Source of the DNA: Entrophospora sp. SA101
Taxonomy: Eukaryota; Glomeromycota; Glomeromycetes; Entrophosporales; Entrophosporaceae
DNA length: 35,734 nucleotides
Direction of reading: 5' to 3'
NCBI GenBank assembly: GCA_958430865.1
Contig: CAUDNR010000218.1
Location: 1-35,734, forward strand
Positions 30,783-35,734 of this stretch are shown here, one piece after another. Every line of letters starts with the position of its first letter. Within the stretch, counting starts at the first letter, position 1. Under the pieces are notes generated by a model. It ran no database searches. It worked only from the letters and a program-made list of their open reading frames with translations, and was not told where the DNA came from. The position numbers and the translations under genes were made by a program.

Positions 30783-33053
30783 ATCAATAAACATAAAAAT
30801 TTATACCTTTTTAAAAAAAATGGATGAACAAATACAAGAAATCTTTGATGATCAAGAAATAGGCAACTTCCACCAAGAGAATTTTTACATCAACCCTGAT
30901 GAAACAATTAGTCGTGTCTTTATTGATGTGCAGTCGGAAACATCAGATGCTTCTACCTCATCAAAAGAAAGCACTGTGTGGAAATATTTTTATAAACGGC
31001 CATCCTTTGCACCTGAACATAATGTTTGTAAAACATGTGAAGCAAAGTATGAATTAACAACAAGTGTGACAACCCTTCGTAAACATCTCAAGCTACATCA
31101 ATTATATGCACCTCCCAAGAAACAGAGTACCATGACCAGAATGGATCCTTTTAATCGGCAGGAACAAAATGAACATACTAAATATCTTGCTCAATGGATA
31201 ATTTGTGACCTCCAGCCATTTACTGTTGTTGACAACGTTTATTTCAGAAAATTCATTCATTACTTCTGTCCTCGTTATATTGTTCCTGAAAGGCATCAAA
31301 TAAAAGACCTTATAATCAATGCATTCAATGCCAGAAGGATCAAAATCATTAATGATCTTGATCAAATTGAGGGGCGGTGTTCATTGACAGCTGACATGTG
31401 GACTTCTATGAACCGGGAAGCTTATCTAGGAATTACTATACATTATATAATTCAAACTGGCATCTCTGTAGCTTTCTCCTTGACATCATTCCTTTTACTA
31501 ATAGACATACCGGAAAAAACATTGCACAAGAAATTGTACACGTTTTAGATGAATTCAACATCTCTAATAAAATAATTGCATTAACTACTGACAATGGATC
31601 TTCAATGGTTGTATGTGGAAGAGAAATTGCAAATGCCCTTAACACTGAACTCTCATTAATGAATTTTTCACATTATCGTTGTGCAGCACATGTGTTGAAC
31701 TTAGGTGTGAAACAAGAGTTACAATTAGTTAGTAACTCAGTTTATAAAATACGTGAATTAATGATCAAAATTAAAAATTCAACTTTACTTTGTGATGAAC
31801 TTCGCACTTTCTGCAATATAAAGGGGATAACCTATCATAAACCCATTTTGGATGTAGAAACCCGCTGGAACTCAACATATTACATGTTACAATGTTGGGA
31901 AGAACTTCAACCAGCACTGACCTTACTTGCTGCTGATAATGAAGATGTCAGTGTTCTTAACACTAATGATAATGATTTAATTGCAATTAAGGTAGATAAT
32001 CTTTACTAAAAAAAAAAATGCTTCATAATCAATAATTAATAATTTATCATGTTCTATAGGATACTCTCCTGCTTCTTGAACCTCTAGAAAAAGCCACAAA
32101 ACATCTTTCGGCATCATCTTATCCAACCATGGGTGATACTCGATTTGTTTTTAAATACATCCAAAAGTATCTAGAAGAAAAAATTGGAGAAGATGGGTTC
32201 ACGCAATCCGAAATGGCTGCCTCAATATCCCAGAAAATTGGAGAATATTGGGAAATTATGGATCACTCTTCAATTGCCTCAGCAATCTTAGACCCCCGAA
32301 CTAAGCTTTCTGCCTTTTCAGTAGATGCAAGTCAAAATGCTCGTGCACATATTAAAACAATTTTTGAAACTTACCAGGAGAATTTTTCTAATATATCATC
32401 TCCTATGAGAAGAACATCAACATCTATGAATACAAGTTGCCAATATTTCATACAACTTTGTCAAGGCACCGGCACTCCACAAACTTCATCTGTAACTCCC
32501 TCAACATCTTCAGTATCAGAGTTAGATCGTTATCTTGGATTGCAGAGAGATGAAGATACAGATCCTCTCTTATGGTGGCAGGCACATGCCAAAGAGTACC
32601 CAAATGTAAGTAATATGGCGAGAGATTATCTTGCCATTCAAGCAACAAGTGTTCCATCAGAGCAGGCTTTCTCTGTTGCTGGAAACACAATTAGCAGAAC
32701 ACGGAATCGCTTGTTGCCAGAAACTGCAAGAGCCTGTTTGTGTATGAAAAGCTGGATAGTAAATAAAATAGGAGAATAGAATGCATAAAATTTTTTCTTT
32801 TTTTTGTATATATATATATTAAAGATATACTTATCGTTATTTTTCTCTTCTTTAATGCTTTATATTTTAGTTTCTTTTATTTATTCATTTGTCTATTCAT
32901 TTGTTTATTCGTTTGTTTATTGTTTTATTAATTATATTTGTTTAATAAAAAATTGTCAAGAAAAATTTCATGTGATATATTCGATGATCTTTCCTTAAAA
33001 GGGAAGATCGGCCAACAGAGCGGCGGTTCCTTAATGGAACCGCCCCATCCCTA
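30775..33053 (+). mobile_element. Left-truncated copy of the hAT element
   Basis: Matches 2254-4532 at offset 28521 with no difference seen. It keeps the right terminal repeat (33036-33053) and the right target duplication ATGAAGTG (33054-33061), but lacks the left terminal repeat, minisatellite and TATA-like box. The right flank is also the same as that of the first element, so it arose by segmental copying rather than by transposition. Confidence 0.93.
30820..32779 (+). pseudogene. hAT transposase, second copy, same frameshift
   Basis: Identical to 2299-4258 as far as can be read: BED finger, TADMWTS, the one-base shift near 31445-31465, TTDNGSSM, a 68-bp intron (31992-32059), and the PSEQAFSVAG dimerisation region. 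The frame is open upstream to 30760 through minisatellite DNA, which adds about 20 meaningless codons. Without the left end and promoter it should be silent and immobile. Confidence 0.9.
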
Positions 33054-33061
33054 ATGAAGTG

Positions 33062-33280
33062 GCAACACCATCCCAAGCAACCACCCATTACACATCTACC
33101 TGCACTACCAAAATATGCCAGAACAAGTGAATTAGGGCATTTCTTCAAATATGATCCACATGCACAGCTTACCTGCATGGAAAAAAGAAACATCTCACTT
33201 AATGCAATCCATGCAGACATTCTATAATGGAAAAAACATTGTATAATTTGGTCATGAAGTATCAGATTACACCATTGTAA
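33062..33280 (+). pseudogene. Gene A of repeat X, 3' part, copy 3
   Basis: Same as 4541-4759, directly after the hAT right end and target duplication. The 5' part of gene A is absent because the segment begins inside the hAT element. Confidence 0.4.
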
Positions 33281-33486
33281 CCATCAAATGGAGAATTATG
33301 TTACAAAGGGTTCCCTCAGCTGCTATCTGACAAAACCTATTGCTAACCCAATGCCTATTGTTGTGTAAAGCAAGGAGACAGGATGGTCATCCCTGATATG
33401 GAATGGTCACATATATAACTTTTCAATATGTGATGTCCACAGGATTTGTGAAATATATCACAAATCTGACAAATACTGAAAACATA

Positions 33487-34120
33487 TCATGATGAGGAGG
33501 CTAGATGCAATGGAATTGATGATATTTTTGCTCCAATACCTAGTAACCAGACATTGAAAGTGATGAGAGGAGTGGTGAGAGCAAGTAATCCTTGCTGTCA
33601 TGAGTTAGATTCATCATTAAGATTTTGAGCATCTTGAGCTTCTGGTGAGGTTTCATTTAAAGAAATACTTTCAAGCAATACTCCATTTTTTACTTCCTCT
33701 TCATAAATTATTATTTTTTAGAATTTAAAGATGATGGATTTGACGATAATGTTTCTAGGTTTAGAGTAGGACTACAATATAACAATCATGATTGTTGTGA
33801 TCTTTTAATTCTGGATCAATAGTATAATTGTTTGATAAGTTAAATAAGTAAGTTAATCTGATAAATAAAAGGAAAAACAGATTTATCTCTAGTTCAGGAT
33901 TAATTCAGCTAATTGATTGATTTTCTTGCAAAAATAATTCAGAAATCTGTCCTATTAAAGCTGTGTTGACTTCAAAGAAAGGTTCATCAAAGTCTTCTAT
34001 GCCATTAATGAATTGAATGGAATTGGTGCAATACAAATGTGTCCAGAGTCACATTGCCATATTTTTCTGTTTAATAATATTTTCAAGGAAGACAATTATC
34101 ATCAACACTTGAGTTAGCAT
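33487..34120 (-). pseudogene. Decayed gene B of repeat X, copy 3 (longest readable)
   Basis: The minus frame can be followed from ATG at 34120: MLTQVLMIIVFLENIIKQKN, then LWTHLYCTNSIQFINGIEDF, EPFFEVNTALIGQISELFLQ, INPELEINLF; then, after degeneration, IYEEEVKNGVLLESISLNE, QDAQNLNDESNS and a hydrophobic LALTTPLITFNVWLLGIG ending ...ASSS, stop (33487). TGA occurs twice where a Trp codon is likely. This copy is sense (Gln) where copies 1 and 2 have TAA, so at least some stops arose after divergence. Function is unknown. Confidence 0.5.
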
Positions 34121-34589
34121 TTACAAATTAAAGCTGGCTACCATCTGACATTTCAAGGAAGATAAAATTTATTTTTAATTAATTATGACAAAAACATTTC
34201 ATCAGGTATCATTTAATCATGACATCATCAATGACACATTTTTGACATTTAACTTTAGTAATTGTCAATTAGTCATCATTTATCATTCTATTTTATTTAT
34301 TTTATTTGACAAAATCATGTAAAAAGTCATATTATTTGTAATACTTCAAGAAGTATAAATATGCTTGAAATTTACTTCAGTGAAAAATTTAAAAAACAAT
34401 TGATTTTTCAATAATGACACTTTCATTAATTGATTCATAACCCTTTCTGATGATTAGTGGTTTGGCCAACATTTAATTATTAGTTAGGAACCTCTTTTAT
34501 TGGTTTTACTATATTGCTTGTAGGGACACCTCAAGTATTGTAGTTGTGCTAGATTTGATGACTCTGCAATAGAGCAGAGTTTCTATTTG

Positions 34590-35355
34590 TAATACAAATT
34601 TTTGTTTGAATTATTCAAATCATTTGTTTGTTTGAATTATTCAAATCATTTATTTATTTGAATTGTTATCATTCATTTATTATTTGAATTGTTAACATTC
34701 TTTATTATTTGAATTGTTATCATTCATTTATTGTTTGAATAGTTATCATTCATTTATTATTTGAATAGTTATCATTTGTTTATTATTTGAATAGTTATCA
34801 TTTGTTTATTATTTGAATAGTTATCATTTGTTTATTATTTGAATTGTTATCATTCTTTATTATTTGAATTTGTACCATTCGTTTATTGTTATTATTCAAA
34901 TTGATATCATTAGTTTATTATTATTATCATTTGAATTGACATCATTCGTTTATTATTATTATTCGAATCAACATCATTCATTTATCATTCGAATTGACAT
35001 CATTAGTTTATTATTATTATTCAAATCAACATCATTCATTTATTATTTGAATTGACATCATTTGTTTATTGTTATTATTTGAATTATTATCATTCATTTA
35101 TTACTCGAATTGACATCATTTGTTTATCATTTGAATTGACATCATTTGTTTATCATTTGAATTGGCATCATTTGTTTATCATTACTATTTGAATTATCAT
35201 CATTCGTTTATTATTATTATTTGAATTGACATCATTCGTTTATCATTTGAATTGACATCATTCATTTATTATTATTATTATTCAAATTGACATCATTTGT
35301 TTATTATTTGAATTGTTATCATTCATTCATTAATCATTTGAATTGGGATCATTCG
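34590..35355. repeat. AT-rich minisatellite of repeat X, copy 3
   Basis: A longer, diverged relative of 5700-6335. Units are TTTGAATTGTTATCATTCAT and, further on, TTTGAATTGACATCATTTG with (TTA)n spacers. It is ended by another transposon end. Confidence 0.85.
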
Positions 35356-35362
35356 TTTATCA

Positions 35363-35734
35363 TAGAGGTTGGCACTGTGCAAAAATTCTTTAACTGGTTA
35401 ATTAACCGTTAAAATTAAGAGTTAACTGGTTAACCGGTTAATTTAGTCATGTGGAATTTTTTAACTGGTAAATTTACTTACAAAATAATCATGCGCTGTT
35501 GAATTTTATTATTATACACTTAATAGATGCTAAATGATTACAGTCAAACCTCGCCACAGCAGATTCATGGTTCCAGCCAAAAAAATCCGTTATTATTATT
35601 ATTATTATTATGACAAGAAATCCGCAGCGACAAAATTGGTAATAATACAAATAGTCATGTGACATTTCCCTGAGGCTGCTTTTCTATATGTGAAAATAAA
35701 TTCGAAATTCGTGTCACATGAAGTTTTTTTAAAA
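35363..35734 (+). mobile_element. Left end of another hAT-like element (partial)
   Basis: TAGAGGTTGGCACTGTGC has the TAGRG-type start of hAT ends and is followed by clustered subterminal motifs TTAACTGGTTAA, TTAACCGTTAA and TTAACCGGTTAA up to 35480. A possible 8-bp target copy precedes it (35355-35362). The other end lies outside the window, so the duplication cannot be confirmed. Confidence 0.5.
35541..35734 (+). mobile_element. Left end of a pogo/Tigger-like element (partial)
   Basis: CAGTCAAACCTCGCCACAGC directly after TA is the classic start of pogo-type terminal repeats (CAGT-AACCTCG) inserted at TA. It continues to the window end, with a (TTA)n run at 35591-35610. It appears nested inside the hAT-like element starting at 35363. 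Confidence 0.55.

Noticed and set aside
30760..30819. N-terminal extension of the second hAT transposase
   Set aside because: The 20 extra codons are inverted minisatellite DNA fused at the junction; the matching start is the ATG at 30820.

Overview
The window looks like a nuclear genome segment from a very AT-rich fungus, most likely an arbuscular mycorrhizal fungus (Glomeromycotina, Rhizophagus-like). This is an inference. It rests on short GT-AG introns of about 60-105 bp, a DCAF7/TTG1-type WD40 gene, an Mrr-type nuclease fold, a possible F-box/LRR relic, and dense hAT, pogo and DDE transposon debris. Two runs of exactly 10 N (13561-13570, 25277-25286) show that this is a scaffold with estimated joins.

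Layout. 1-869: AT-rich DNA and the left part of a decayed plus-strand gene ('gene A'). 870-4532: a complete hAT transposon with perfect 18-bp terminal inverted repeats and an 8-bp target duplication, inserted into gene A; its transposase is frameshifted. 4541-6340: the rest of an older repeat ('repeat X'), made of the end of gene A, a convergent decayed gene B and an AT-rich minisatellite. 6340-13401: a block with an F-box-like relic, a decayed multi-exon minus-strand gene, an intact five-exon WD40 gene (9797-11687) and a small acidic two-exon gene. 13229-14085: a DDE transposase fragment cut by the first gap. 14086-15053: a diverged second copy of repeat X. 15054-23341: a near-perfect tandem duplicate of 5150-13401, including a second intact WD40 gene. 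23342-25276: single-copy DNA with a 136-bp tandem duplication and an Mrr-like PD-(D/E)XK gene whose intron holds a GC-richer, strongly foldable insert. 25287-30782: a 73-bp direct fragment followed by an inverted third copy of the block, with the WD40 gene cut short in its last exon. 30775-33053: a left-truncated copy of the same hAT element. 33054-35362: a third, diverged repeat X. 35363-35734: the ends of another hAT-like element and, inside it, a pogo-like element.

No gene cluster here forms an obvious novel defence or metabolic system. The main story is structural: an old repeat carrying two convergent unknown genes seems to have served as the site of repeated rearrangement, giving three near-identical copies (two direct, one inverted) of a WD40 gene block. 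The breakpoints lie in repeat X, two show microhomology, and one abuts a scaffold gap, so misassembly is a real alternative for part of it.
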